Positions 1 to 11,139 of a stretch of 64,000 nucleotides of DNA are shown here, one piece after another. The stretch lies in NCBI RefSeq assembly GCF_954871325.1, contig NC_088775.1:48771561-48835560 (forward strand). The letters run 5' to 3'. Source of the stretch: Gordionus sp. m RMFG-2023 (Eukaryota; Nematomorpha; Gordioida; Chordodea; Parachordodidae). The position numbers were made by a program, and so were the translations under genes. How positions within the stretch are numbered: position 1 is the first letter of the stretch; every line of letters starts with the position of its first letter. The notes under the pieces were generated by a model. That model had not been told where the DNA came from, did not search any database, and was given only the letters and a program-made list of their open reading frames with translations.

Positions 1-1315
1 ACCAGGAATAACGTCATCCAAAATGGTTTTATTTCTACAATCATCATTCTAAATATAACCGGTATAAATATTCGTTTCGTGGGTAGATTCCACAATCAGA
101 AACCCCAAAAATATTTCGTAGTGTTATACTCCTGGAAAATTTTTGCTTCATAAACTTGCAATTTCCTACTGACGTTTAGTTAACTTAAATTATTATAAAA
201 CTTTCTTGATGTGCTAGTAACTATGGATCAAGTTTAATCGATAGTCCAAACAATAAATTCTATATATTTTGAGGAAATACTTTTACCTCAAAGCAAAAAC
301 ACTAAAAGAACCGGTTGGTGAGAAAAGGGCTAAAAATTGCTTTTGATAGATCAAATTTGAAACTTACCTGTGAAAATGTTATAAATCGTTTACCTTTTTA
401 CCCCACCTGCCATAAAGCCCCAATCTCCCCTACATCTAAATTTAAAACTTTATCTTGAGTTTGTGAACCAAAATATAACCATAAAATTAATAAGAATAGT
501 AAAAATATTCAAGCCTACTAAAAAGAAAATTTATTTTCCTCAAAGTTCCTAATTAATAATCAATTTGATCCATAAAATATCTTTCAATCATTTTGAAACT
601 TGTAATTCATTTTTTAAAATGTTTATCGTTGATAAAAAGATAATTTTGCAAAAAATTTATTTAATAAATGTGACATGTCAAATATTGGTGAAAATATATT
701 CAATATGATAGGTTTAAATTTGTATGTGTATGAATCAAGAGAAAATTGATGGTTTCCGATAAGGAAATAAAAGCTGCATAAATGGTAAAATTTAAGAGAC
801 TATATAATAAGCCTAGATTCTATGGTTTCGCGACTTGAACTACAAAAAAGAGCAATTGTCTAGCTTTGAGACAATGAAGATGTACATATCAAGGGGTTAG
901 CAAACAATATAAAAAATGTACAGGATAATTGTTAGATAGAATTAAGATGTTGAGAGAGTTGACCACTAAATTAGATAACCAGCTAAAAAAAACATATTTA
1001 AACAAATTAGCATTATCTGAGATAAATTTAAAGCGATGAGTAAAACAATTAAATTTGTATTTATTTAATAACAATAAAATCTGTATTTATTTAATAACAA
1101 GTGAGTAAAATAAAAATTAATTTAAAATTTATATTATTAAAAACTCAATATTCTTGTGTAGTATTAGTTCCAGGTGCATCATCCATTGGCATCTGCATTA
1201 ATAATATGAGATAATTTAAAAATAACTTTGGAATGTTATAGAGGGAAAGAAAAGTTTTAAATTTGTAACATAAAGCATAATATAAAAGGAGTTAAAAAAA
1301 TTTAAATTGAAAGAA
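1..1315. other. AT-rich stretch without recognisable gene
   Basis: I see no protein motif, RNA gene or terminal repeat. Open frames here are short and of low complexity. Confidence 0.4.
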
Positions 1316-1595
1316 CAGAGACCTGCAGACCCGGTTTGGGTACAAGGATGGAGCCTAACTTTTTTAAATATACCCTGGACTTACAATTTTTTTTTAAAAA
1401 AAAACCTAAGCCGGGCCATATATTTTAAAACCGAATATTTATATTTCGATTATTAGCTATAAAAATTAAAAATAAATGTAATATATCTTAAATAATTCGG
1501 CCGGGTTGGGCCTGAAAATATAAAACCCGGGCCGAAAAATTTTTTTAAAAAAAATCCGGGAAAGACCGTGCAAATGGTACCTCCACAGGTCTCCG
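1316..1595. mobile_element. Small foldback element, CAGAGACCTGCA family, copy 1
   Basis: It starts CAGAGACCTGCAG and ends with the inverse, CAGGTCTCCG. AAGAA lies directly outside both ends (1311-1315 and 1596-1600), which reads as a 5-bp target duplication. The interior is GC-rich blocks (GGCCCGGG types) separated by T and A runs, so one strand can fold back on itself. There is no coding capacity. At least two other end-to-end copies lie at 3281 and 7119. The ends suggest a non-autonomous hAT-like element, but a 5-bp duplication is shorter than the usual 8 bp. Confidence 0.65.
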
Positions 1596-2472
1596 AAGAA
1601 GATTATCAATTTATAAGTGATCTGAAGAAAGCAATTGAAAAGCCCTGATTTTTTTTATATTGCTGTATCTGTCGATAATTGACATTTATGGACGTTTTAA
1701 AATATATTTTCTGGAAGAAAAGGTGGACTTTTAATGTTCTTTGTTAGATTTTTAAACATTTTTTTATAATATTATGGAATTAATAAAAATAAAAGACCCA
1801 CTAAATGCTAGGAAATGAAAATCTTATTATTCAAGCGAGAGTGAAACTGATATTAATTTAGATGTTCTTGCTATATTCAGAAAATACACATTAAAAGATC
1901 ATATGATATATTGAGTTTTGATATTGGTGCCGTTATTTAACTATTGGATGAGATATTTGCAAGATGCAACAATGATTGGAAAACCACTATACAGCGCCAA
2001 ATAAAAGGGTAAAAGAATCACATTTGTATGAAATGTATAATATTAAAAATAAGAAAGTAGAGAAAAATTGGAATAGATGGAAGGGAAAAAGGGAAGAGAG
2101 GAAAAAAGAGAAGTTAATATGTAATAAATATGTTGTGAAAAGAAAAATTTGGGTATATGTTATAAATTAATTTAAATAAAAAATATTAATAGAATTAAAT
2201 TTTAAATATATAAATTTATAAAAAGTAAAGTTTATTTTGAATTGTGAAAATATAAAGAAAATTTGGTTCCATTTAAAAAGAAAGAAGAGGGATGAAATTT
2301 AATAGTGATTTTGTTTTAAAATTATTTTTATATAAAAGTTATTTTACAATAAATTTTCTTAATTGAGCAAATTAAAATAAGTGACAAAATTAAAACATGG
2401 GTTTAAATGCTTACTTTTTTTTGTTTTAGGTTTATTTGGTTGGTGATATATAAATGGAGGAACCATTATATA

Positions 2473-3233
2473 TAGGGGTGTACCGATACTTTTTGGATGC
2501 CGATCCGCTCCGATATTCTTAATATTAAATTGATATCGGCCGATTACCGATCCGATATCATATCTAATTTTGTATTCTGTAAAGATACCAATGGTTTTAA
2601 TTTTTAATATACTTTTTATTAGTATAACATATATAATTTAACTATACAATAACTTATGTCATTTAAATATATTATAATGATCAGTTATAGTTATAGTTTA
2701 TATTCAATTCAATAAAATATTTTAATTGTTAAATCACTTATATATAATAAGTAATACATTAATTATATACATAATAAGTAATAAACAAATATATATAATT
2801 TGAAATAAATATTTAAAATAATATTTAACATTAATATATCGAAGATTTCTTTTTAGAAATACCAAAATTTCCAATTTATCAATGGTCAGCCTGAGGCGTT
2901 GGTAAGTGTCAATATTACCAGCTTCACTAAAAACTAATTCTGAAGAGATTATCGCACACTTTTATAAACAGAAGGCGCAAAAAAATAACAATATGGCAGA
3001 ATGATTATTTATTAATTATTATTATTAAAAAAATATATATAAAAATGGATTACGATTTTATTTATAAAAATAAATAATTTTAGATATAACTTTTTTAAAA
3101 ATTATATTTTTGTTAAAGACGCCATTTTATATCTGATCGGATAGGAAAATTTTTATAATATTGGCCGATAACCGATATTTTAAAATGGATGAAATATCGG
3201 CCAGATCCGATCAAAAATATCGGTGCATCCCTA
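2473..3233. mobile_element. Non-autonomous hAT with 8-bp target duplication
   Basis: The ends are TAGGGGTGTACCGATA on the left and, inverted, TAGGGATGCACCGATA on the right. Identical 8-bp copies of ATTATATA flank them at 2465-2472 and 3234-3241. Length is 761 bp. The subterminal sequence repeats CCGAT and ATCGG words, as hAT transposase binding regions often do. Inside is a minus-strand remnant of the transposase C-terminus, so this is a deletion derivative of a coding hAT and not an anonymous MITE. Confidence 0.85.
2841..2955 (-). pseudogene. hAT transposase C-terminal dimerisation remnant
   Basis: Read on the minus strand, one frame gives SSELVFSEAGNI followed by RLRLTIDKLEILVFLKRNL. This is the hAT C-terminal dimerisation pattern (SERVFS.AG.. 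then RL..E.LEKLVFL..N). About 38 codons are open. The catalytic parts are absent, so the protein was lost when the carrier element shrank. Confidence 0.8.
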
Positions 3234-3280
3234 ATTATATATTACTATGATATAGGTTTACTTTTAAAGGTTGGTAATAT

Positions 3281-3518
3281 CAGAGACCTGCAAAGGTACC
3301 ATTTGCATGGCCCGGCCCAGATTTTTTTTTAAAAAATTTTTACGGCCTGGCCCGAGTTTTATATTTTCAGGCCCGGCCCAGATTTTTTTATAATATATTT
3401 ATTTTGGATTTTTATCTATTAATGGCGATTTCAATTTTAAATATAAGGCCCAACCGGCTCGAATTATTTAAAAAATTAAAATACGGCCCATACTTAAGGC
3501 CGGGTCTGCAGGTATCTG
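3281..3518. mobile_element. Small foldback element, CAGAGACCTGCA family, copy 2
   Basis: It begins CAGAGACCTGCAAAGG and ends TGCAGGTATCTG. AATAT flanks both sides (3276-3280 and 3519-3523). The body repeats GGCCCGGCC blocks and T/A runs, as in copy 1. No coding sequence. It sits inside dispersed repeat R. Confidence 0.65.
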
Positions 3519-4149
3519 AATATTTAATTATATTTGATACCCATAAATGGAGGAGCCACTATATACTACTGTGATAAAAATGTACTTTTGGAAAAAAATT
3601 TTGTGGACCATTGGATATGGTGGGGATAGTAATAGTTTATGTATTATATGTTTTGATTTTAACTTTTAAACTAGTGCTTTGATAATAAGTTTTATTGATT
3701 GTTTAATATTTAAATTTTGAAATAGTGAAGAAAAAAGGGAATATTGTGATAATAAATATTGATATTTTTTTAAAAAAATGATAAAATGAAAATTATGGAT
3801 ATGAAACATTTTGCTATGTTTAAATAAAAAAACAATGAAAAAAAAATTATGGATGTGAAATGTTTGAACAATGATTTATATACAGGCGCCTACGCAGTGA
3901 GGGGGGGGGAGTCCCCCCCAAGCCAAAAAATGCAGATGCCGGATACTATTTTTCAAAAATATTATTGTTAATATTTATTCCTATCTCATATATATATATT
4001 TAATTACATTTATTTATAGCATTCATCTACTAAGTTATTTTATCAATTAATTTCGATTTCAAGTTCCTTAAAGTAATATTTTACCCATTATTTTCAAATA
4101 TTAGTGGCGTAATATTTATCTAAATTTCTAGTCAAATAATAATTATTTT

Positions 4150-4905
4150 TGAAACTCCTTGTCCAACAGGGAGAAAGAAATTGAAAGCTTGTCCAACAAG
4201 ATAGTCTCCGCCATCAAGCAGTAACAGCTTTTATGGACTATTATTAATGCTATTACTGAAATATTACAATGGCCTGAAAGAAATATTTAATCAGAAGCAA
4301 GAAAATTATTGAATTCAAAACTTATTCCAAATTTTTTTTTCTCATTAAAATGTATTAATTATAAACTATTTTATGTAATATTTTCAAAAACATGACATTG
4401 ACTTGATTAAGAAGATGAGAATAGCGGAGAGCATTTTATTAGAACTCAAAGAAATTAGCTAATGTTGATGAAATTTCATATTTATATGTTATTGTTGAGT
4501 CAAAAGCAGAGCTATACGTGTTTAATATTTGTCCCCCTCGACTTGCAGCAAGCAAGCTCATCATCAAAACATTAATATAGGATAAGTAGAAGAGTATTAT
4601 AAAATAAATGTCCCATCTATTACATTATAACCCAAATAAATGAATGGTTTTTAATTCATCATGCAGCACTTCCATAAAAGCCTTCCCAACCTTTTTCAGG
4701 TGGTGATAAAAAAAAATTTCTTAAATTTTTATCATAAAAATGTTAAAGTATCTTATAATGCCTTATTAGCTGAATAACTATGATTAAAAAATCATCTATG
4801 ATTGATATAGTACCAAATGCTTTGCATTATTTCAAACACATTTTAGATTATATTCCCAATGTATTAAAATGGTTGTATATATATTAGCAACTCTGGGAGA
4901 ACATT
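4150..4905 (+). pseudogene. hAT (ZMYM1-type) transposase, decayed, part 1
   Basis: Pieces in several frames match this family in order. About 4430-4560 reads as HFIRTQRN, NVDEISYLYVI and PPRLAASKLIIKTL, the last corresponding to the PR..GRQ.QR segment. About 4800-4900 reads NALHYFKHILDYIPNVLKWLY, resembling the ...YPN...LL.I. block ahead of the dimerisation region. The gene carries many stops and frame changes. A C-terminal scrap (SRLNALDLL) survives beyond the nested insertions at about 7515-7545. It is non-functional. Confidence 0.6.
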
Positions 4906-4916
4906 TTCTTTTTTAA

Positions 4917-7108
4917 CCCATTACTGGTTAACGGCGCATATATACACCACCTCCTACATATCATTTTTAAACATAATAGTTTTTATTTTAAAAAATAATA
5001 AAAAAGGTTTTTATATAGTTTAGACATTTTATCTCAAAACTGGAAAAGAAAAATATTTTAAAAAAATTTTTTTTATGTCCCTAAAAAGCCCATGGCGAAT
5101 TTATGAGGTCTAAAATGCAAAGTCTTCTAAGTGATCTCACGAGCATATTATGAAATTATTTCGATGAAAACTAGTGTATATATATTTTTTATAGATATAT
5201 CAATATTTATCAATCATTTTTGAAATTTTAAATAATTAAAATTTAATTGGTATAACCATATAAAGTTGACTGGTGCATATATGCACCGTTAACCATCTAG
5301 CAGTATAAATTATTTTAAAAAATTCAAATAAATCAAATTTAACATAATGAATTATAATTTTTTATATTATACTTGAAACTATTACAATTACTAAAAGGGG
5401 GGAGGGGGTGGCTCGAGCCCCCTGAAAGTTTTGAAAAAATTTTTATAAAAAAGTCTTTTGAAAATAGTTTTGAACCCCTTGAGAATCGAATATGTTTATT
5501 TTATAATTTTTTATCTCGATCTAATTATATGAAATTATTCGCAAATATTCGGTTCATAAATATTCGATATTCATAAAAATTTTAAATTAATCCTCTTCCT
5601 TGCTGAACATTTCTTTTCTTATGCACCTGTTTTATTCAATCAAAATAATAAATGGCTAATTAAAAAAATCAAGATTCTACTAAATATTTAATTTTTAATA
5701 AAAATATTTAAATGAATCGTTTCTAAAATGACTTAACAAATGAGGGAGTTTTACCTTCAGATACTGCTGGTGAATTGGAGATTCATAATTCAATTTATGA
5801 CGACATTCCAGAACCATCTACTACAAGAAGCAATTCTGTAATTTCTCGCCATTTAAAATTAGAGAAAGATATATTATATTCTACAATCCCTTTCAATGGT
5901 ATATTCCCTAATTGTAGATCAAAGTAATATTTATGCAAAACAAATGAATAGGTCTAATAATGTATAACCATCCCAGATATTAAGAGATTTATTGGTATTC
6001 TAGTATTTACTGGATATCATTCGTTCTTACAGTAAATGATGTATTGTCTAATAATAGAGATATTTCTATTCCAATAATCCGGAATACAATGACCTAATTA
6101 AAATTACTAATTTGAAATATAATATTCATTTGACAGACAATACTAAAAACATATACATGATAGATTTTATAAAGTTAGGCCTTACAAAACCATACCTCAA
6201 TTAAACTTTTGTCATACCTAAAACAAATGGGATATTTTACAACTGGAACTGTGAGGGATAATAGAATGGAGGATTGCCTAGTTAAATTTATAAATGCTGT
6301 AGCAAAAAAAAAGAGGATATTATGATTATAGGTTCGAAAAATTAAACGAAATATTTATAGTTCGTTGGAATAATAATACGGTGGTGACGAGGTATTCCAA
6401 GAAAATATCTTCTAAAATAAAAATTCCTCAACCAAATATGATCACTGCTTATAACAAACACATGGGTGGAGTTGATCTGTGTGATAATCCCATATCTACT
6501 ATAGAATAAAAAGAGGGAAAAAAGGGCGGTGGCCAATATTCACCAATTTTATTGATGTAGCTTTTGTAAATTCGTGGAAAATTTGAAAATTCATGAATCG
6601 AGATGAGAAGAAGAAATTTCTAGCATTTAGGCGAGAAGTTACTACTTCCTTTGAACACCAATAAAAATTGAAAAAAAATTAAGTACAGGGCATGCAAGTC
6701 AGTTTGCATTACAGAGCGATATTGATTCATCTGGAAATTATTTATCCAAAATTATAGTTGGAAAAAGACGTAGATGCAGATATTGCCATATGCACTAAAA
6801 ATATATGTGCCAAACATGTCAAATCACACTTCATAATAAATGTTTCAAGGATTTTCATATTATATAAACATTTTCTCGTTTTTATTATAAATTACAAAAA
6901 AAAGAATAAAGATTTCTATTGTTTTTTGATCTTATAGTATTGTACATAATTTTTATCTTTTTTAACCTCTTAATAGTTAACGGTGCAGATATGCACCAGG
7001 CTAGATTTTCTATTTAGGTTTATTTTTTTATATCATATTTGAGCATTAATCAATTAATTTGAAAAAATTGAGCATTTTTATTCACTAAAAATCTTGACCA
7101 TTAATGGG
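4917..7108 (+). mobile_element. piggyBac element 1, flanked by TTAA
   Basis: TTAA occurs on both sides (4913-4916 and 7109-7112), with termini CCCATTACTGG and, inverted, CCCATTAATGG. Subterminal palindromic motifs of the GTTAACGGTGCA type lie at about 4930, 5270 and 6975. A plus-strand transposase remnant fills about 5700-6870. TTAA duplication with CCC ends is the piggyBac signature. It inserted into the hAT at 3883-7912. Confidence 0.85.
5700..6870 (+). pseudogene. piggyBac transposase, decayed
   Basis: Recognisable blocks run in the expected order. The acidic N-terminus lies at about 5745-5830. IKRFIGILVFTGYHSF follows at about 5980. NMITAYNKHMGGVDLCD lies at about 6435-6485, where piggyBac proteins carry the conserved YNK.MGGVD..D with a catalytic Asp. 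A C-terminal cysteine-rich zinc-binding tail (CRYCH..., CQTCQ..LHNKCF) lies at about 6770-6865. Stops and frame changes between blocks rule out a working protein. The order and the Cys tail match PGBD-type transposases. Confidence 0.8.
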
Positions 7109-7118
7109 TTAAGAAGAA

Positions 7119-7485
7119 CAGAGCCCTGCAGAAGTACCATTTGCTAAGCACGGGCCGGATTTTTTTCAAAATTTTTTTTGACCCGGCCTTTGTTTTTTTT
7201 AAAAAAAAATTCAGACCTGGCCTTGCTTTTTTGAATTCAGCACGATCCAAATTTTTCTAAAATAAATTATATTTATTTTTGATTTTTATAGCTAATAATG
7301 GCGATTTCAAATATTTGGTTTTAAAATATATAGCCCGGCCCAGATATTTTTTTTAAAAAAAATTCAAGCCCAGCCCGGGTGTTTTTTTAAAAAAAATTTC
7401 AGGCCCAGCCCGGGTGTTCCGACGCGGGTATATTTAAAAAAATTAAAATACGGTCCGGCCCAGGCGCCGAGCCTGCAAGTCACTG
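7119..7485. mobile_element. Small foldback element, CAGAG family, copy 3
   Basis: It begins CAGAGCCCTGCAGAAG and ends TGCAAGTCACTG, with GGCCCGG-type blocks and T/A runs as in copies 1 and 2. The flanks are A-rich and no clear duplication can be read. It lies just outside the TTAA of piggyBac 1 and inside the same host hAT. Confidence 0.55.
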
Positions 7486-7923
7486 AAAAACATACCTATG
7501 AAGTAAAACTTCTGAAAGTAGATTGAATGCTTTGGATCTTTTGATTTCATAGGCATTTAACGCAAAGCAAGGATGAGATAATTGAAAAATTAGCTCATAA
7601 CATACAAAATACAATTATTCCTTAGAAACATTTTGTGTATTAATTTATATTTCCAAAGGCTCAAAAAATTCAAATTTCTATTTTGGGTCATTTAAGTGAT
7701 TCATATGGTGGTTATATTCACTTTATATTTTATAATTCACATTTATTTCATAGTTTTTTTATATGCCAGTTTATATATATAATTTTTTTATAATTCACAT
7801 TAATTTAAAATTGTGTATTAGAAAAGTTATTAGTCCTAATAAATTTATGCTCAATGATATTTCATAAATTTTATTATCCCCCCCCCAGACCAAATTCCTG
7901 CGTACGCGCATGTTTATATATAT

Positions 7924-7995
7924 GAGAGACCTGCAAGTCCGACCCTACTGGGTACATGGGCCGGGCCTAATCGAGTTAAAAAAATTAGAACTAGG
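7924..7995 (+). mobile_element. CAGAG family fragment, one end only
   Basis: It starts GAGAGACCTGCAAGTCCG and continues into the GGGCCGGGCC block typical of the family, then the similarity stops. No matching right end is visible nearby. Confidence 0.45.
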
Positions 7996-8134
7996 GCAAG
8001 GAACTTTAAGTAGTGGATGCCACTAGGCAGGGTTAGTAAGTCGATCAATTGACCGTAGGAATATTCGACCTGGTCAAATACTCTAAAATGTTATTGGTGA
8101 CATTGATTTAATAAACTAATTTTTATTTAAAGCA

Positions 8135-8950
8135 GGGTCTTTCCACGTCAAATGAGCAAAAAAATGAAATTTTCGGCCGACCCCCTTCGATTTTTTTAAA
8201 ATTTGGTAAGCAAAGAAAGGTCAATGTAACTAAGGAATAGCCAAAATTTTAGCCTCCTAACATTTATATTTTTGAAGATATTAGGGTTCAAAGTGGCAAA
8301 ATGACGTATTTTTATCATTATCTGCCTTCATTCAATTAAGCATATCTTAAAAACTACATAATTGTAAATAACATATTTAATAAAATTAGGTACAAAGATT
8401 CTAATTTTAGATAAAAAAAAATTTATTTTTTTTTCTAATTTCCGGTCATTTTATTTAATATATAAGGACTAAAAACGATTTTTTGGAAATAATACGACCT
8501 TCAATTTTTTTAAAAAATTTAGTAGACGTTATTAAACTCTTCCTTTATTAAAAAAAAATTGGTCTGGGACGCGGCCATCTTCATTCTCAAAATCGATAAA
8601 AATGTTTAGAAAAGTGTATAAATATTTTCCCGAAAGGGGGCGTCTTTGTATAAAATTATATATTAATAAGTTTTTAATGGTTTTTCTTGAACTATTTGAT
8701 ATAATTAAAAGGATTATTCATCTTGTAAGTGAAAATAACAATAAATGGGGCTTTCATTCAATTATAGAAATTATCGATAAAAGAAATTCAATTTATTACT
8801 TTATTTATAATTTATTATAAAAATTTTTGCCCATATAACATATATTTAATAAATATTAATAAAATATGTTCAATTAAGTTTCGAGTTCTTGAATATATGA
8901 ATCAGAATCTTGTGCATTTCATATATGGCGCCCTAAATATTAAAAAAATT
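8135..8950 (+). repeat. Left long terminal inverted repeat
   Basis: It is closely similar to the reverse complement of 11140-11957. After the tip comes a short GGCCGACCCCC block shared with other members of the family. The arm contains an open frame of 72 codons (8602-8820) beginning MFRKVYKYFPERGRLC. The same frame, 61 codons long, is present in the right arm. Confidence 0.8.
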
Positions 8951-8986
8951 GATATAATTTAAATTTAAACTCACTTTCAAAAGATT

Positions 8987-10640
8987 CTAATTTTTCGGTA
9001 GCGCATTTACTTTCTTGTGACGACAATATATAGTATATTTAAGGCCAGTAGCATTTAACAGTGAAACTAATGTTAAGATATGACATTTGGGCAAGCAAAG
9101 AGTGTCGTCTATACTTGGAAATGTAAAGGAATTAGAAGGTCCGGGTGGGTGTAGAAACTTTATATATATTTCTTCCTGCTTTTGATTTTTCACTAAAACA
9201 AAGCTAACCACCAATTAGAATCATAAGGATACGTTAGGTATCTTGATATTTCTTCAATAATTATACTTTCATCATTATATGATAACTATTCTAAAGTACT
9301 TTCTATTGAATTGGAATACATTTTACTTTTAAATTATGTAGATCTGTTGGAATCAAGGTGTGTATTTTGTGTGTTCCAAGTATAGATCTAGTTTTTGAAA
9401 ATCTTTCCCTGAGTAATAGATCTTCGTAATCATAATTTATTTTGGTCATCTATTCAAAATATATGACATTAATATTTTCTTTAGCTAACTCGTACAATTC
9501 ATATGATGTGTACTTTGAGTAAGGCCTTGTAAACTAGCTCTAGCGGCTAATCTTTTAACAGTGCCACCAATCTTATCACAAACACTTTTCCCGTGTGCTG
9601 TAGCAGAAAAATGCCATTTCGCCTGTACCCCGAAATCCATCTCATGAATGCAAATATTAATAAAATTTTTACGATTTTTATACTGTGCAAAATAAAAATA
9701 TTTATTAATTATAAAATTTAGCAATGTTTTTTTAAAATTATGTACTGCTATTGTATTGTGTTGCAAAGATTCGGATATCATTACATAATTTAGGCAACAA
9801 ATATTGGCAAAATTATCTTTATAATATATAACAAAAGGGTGAACAGTGGATTGAGCCCTATTCCAATGATAATTTTGTACTTCATCCTAAAGTATAAAGC
9901 TATAGTTTTCTTAAAAATCACAAAATTAAATATTGGTCTTCGTCTAAGTTCAATTTTAGATTGTTTTGATACAACGATTGTTGCGTTGAAATAAAAAAAT
10001 GATAAAGATTCCATTTTTTTAAAAAAGGCATTGATAAATTCACATACTGGTTTGGTTATTGTTTCAAGAGTGGTTCTATCTAAGGATAGCCATTGTTTGT
10101 ATGTTATAAATTCGATGTCCTTAGAACGTAATAATATTTCTATTTGATCGCGTAAATGTGTTAACCCTAAACAATTAGCACATTTGCCCATATAACTGGA
10201 TGGTTGAGGCGAATTACAAATTATTAAGTGTAAAATATGCTTGTATGTTTTAAAGGGCAACATATCATTGGTTAAATTTGATTTTTGGTGGTAGCTGCAA
10301 TCACATACATGTGTACCACTACCTTCAACGAGTATACAATTTTTGGGCGAATGCTTGCGAATTTCGAAAAACCAATTTTAACATCAGGCCTCATTTCTTT
10401 AAAATATATATAAATTTTTTTCAAATTATCTAAAATTAATCTCTTATGTATGGTATGGTATTCTTTTTTCCGTCTTTGGTCAAAATCGAAACGCAATCTT
10501 TCTTGCCTGGCATGATTCTGCTTACTTCGTCCATACAATAAAATTCTTCTACAATTTTAACTGTATATTCGTCTATAGTTTTTCCAGGCTTGGAGTTAGG
10601 TGTTGATAGAAATCAAAATACCAAGAAATTTATTAAAAAA
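8987..10640 (-). pseudogene. Decayed gene of the HGK/CD/GGT.KR transposon-protein family
   Basis: Reading leftwards, about 10640-10500 gives EEFYCMDEVSRIMPGKKDCVS. The blocks KIGFSKFASIRPK (about 10330-10370) and GKCANC...LRDQIEILLRS...ITYKQWLSLDRTTLETI (about 10060-10200) follow. Then come HNTIAVHNF...QYKNRKNFINICIHEMDFG (about 9640-9750), WHFSATAHGKSVCDKIGGTV-KRLAARASLQ (about 9530-9620) and a C-terminal block HPPGPSNSF (about 9130-9165). I recall this order from large uncharacterised proteins common in invertebrate genomes, with no assigned domain that I know of. Several frame changes break it. A transposase role is inferred from its place between the long arms. Confidence 0.65.
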
Positions 10641-11139
10641 TGAATTAATATAGTGAGCATGTGTTATTGAATGATTAAAACCCTTTCGCGCCCGAAATAT
10701 TTCCCATGAACAAAATATACTTGTACTTAGATATAATAAAATAATCATTTTGACATTTTGATATAATAAAATAATGATTTTGATAGGTTAATGATAAAAT
10801 ATGAAATAATAAATAATGTTTTATAAATTAATATCTCTAAGTACCAACCATTAGTTTCTTTAAATATAAAAATTAATTGATTAAAAATTTTAATGACAAA
10901 TGATCTCGCTGGGCGCGAAAGGGTTAATCAATTTTAAAATTTTTATTTATTTTATTGATTGAAACATTTATTGTTATTCTAATTTAGTAAAGCTATGCCG
11001 ATTTTAGAAAATCCGATCCAATATTTATTTATACTGTTTTGGGTTATTTTATGATAATACTTTTATTTTGTATATAATTTAATAAATAATAAATTAATAT
11101 TTGTATTGTAATATTTTAAAAATATCAAATTATTTTAAA

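Larger units (their letters stand above)
1660..3882 (+). repeat. Unclassified dispersed repeat 'R', interrupted copy
   Basis: Blocks of this stretch recur nearly word for word elsewhere. About 1660-1940 matches 22868-23110, about 1970-2110 matches 47390-47520, and about 3740-3870 matches 47950-48100. The copy is broken by a hAT derivative (2473-3233) and a foldback element (3281-3518), and ends where the hAT at 3883 begins. I see no coding motif or terminal inverted repeat. The motif ATAAATGGAGGA occurs twice (about 2450 and 3543) in similar context, so a local duplication is likely. Confidence 0.6.
3883..7912 (+). mobile_element. ZMYM1-type hAT carrying a nested piggyBac
   Basis: The left end is CAGGCGCCTACGCAG followed by a G run. 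The right end, inverted, is CATGCGCGTACGCAG followed by a G run. Exact 8-bp duplications TTTATATA lie at 3875-3882 and 7913-7920. Inside are decayed plus-strand pieces of a DUF4371/ZMYM1-type hAT transposase, interrupted by a piggyBac (4917-7108) and a CAGAG-family element (7119-7485). With these removed, about 1.5 kb of hAT remains. The order of events is hAT first, the other two later. Confidence 0.85.

Noticed and set aside
1976-2170. 64-codon Lys-rich frame as a gene
   Set aside because: The sequence is part of repeat R and the frame is not open in the matching copy at 47390.
5373-5576. 67-codon open frame in piggyBac 1
   Set aside because: It lies upstream of the transposase blocks, begins in a G run and resembles no known protein.
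6342-6536. 64-codon minus-strand frame
   Set aside because: It is the antisense shadow of the plus-strand piggyBac core.
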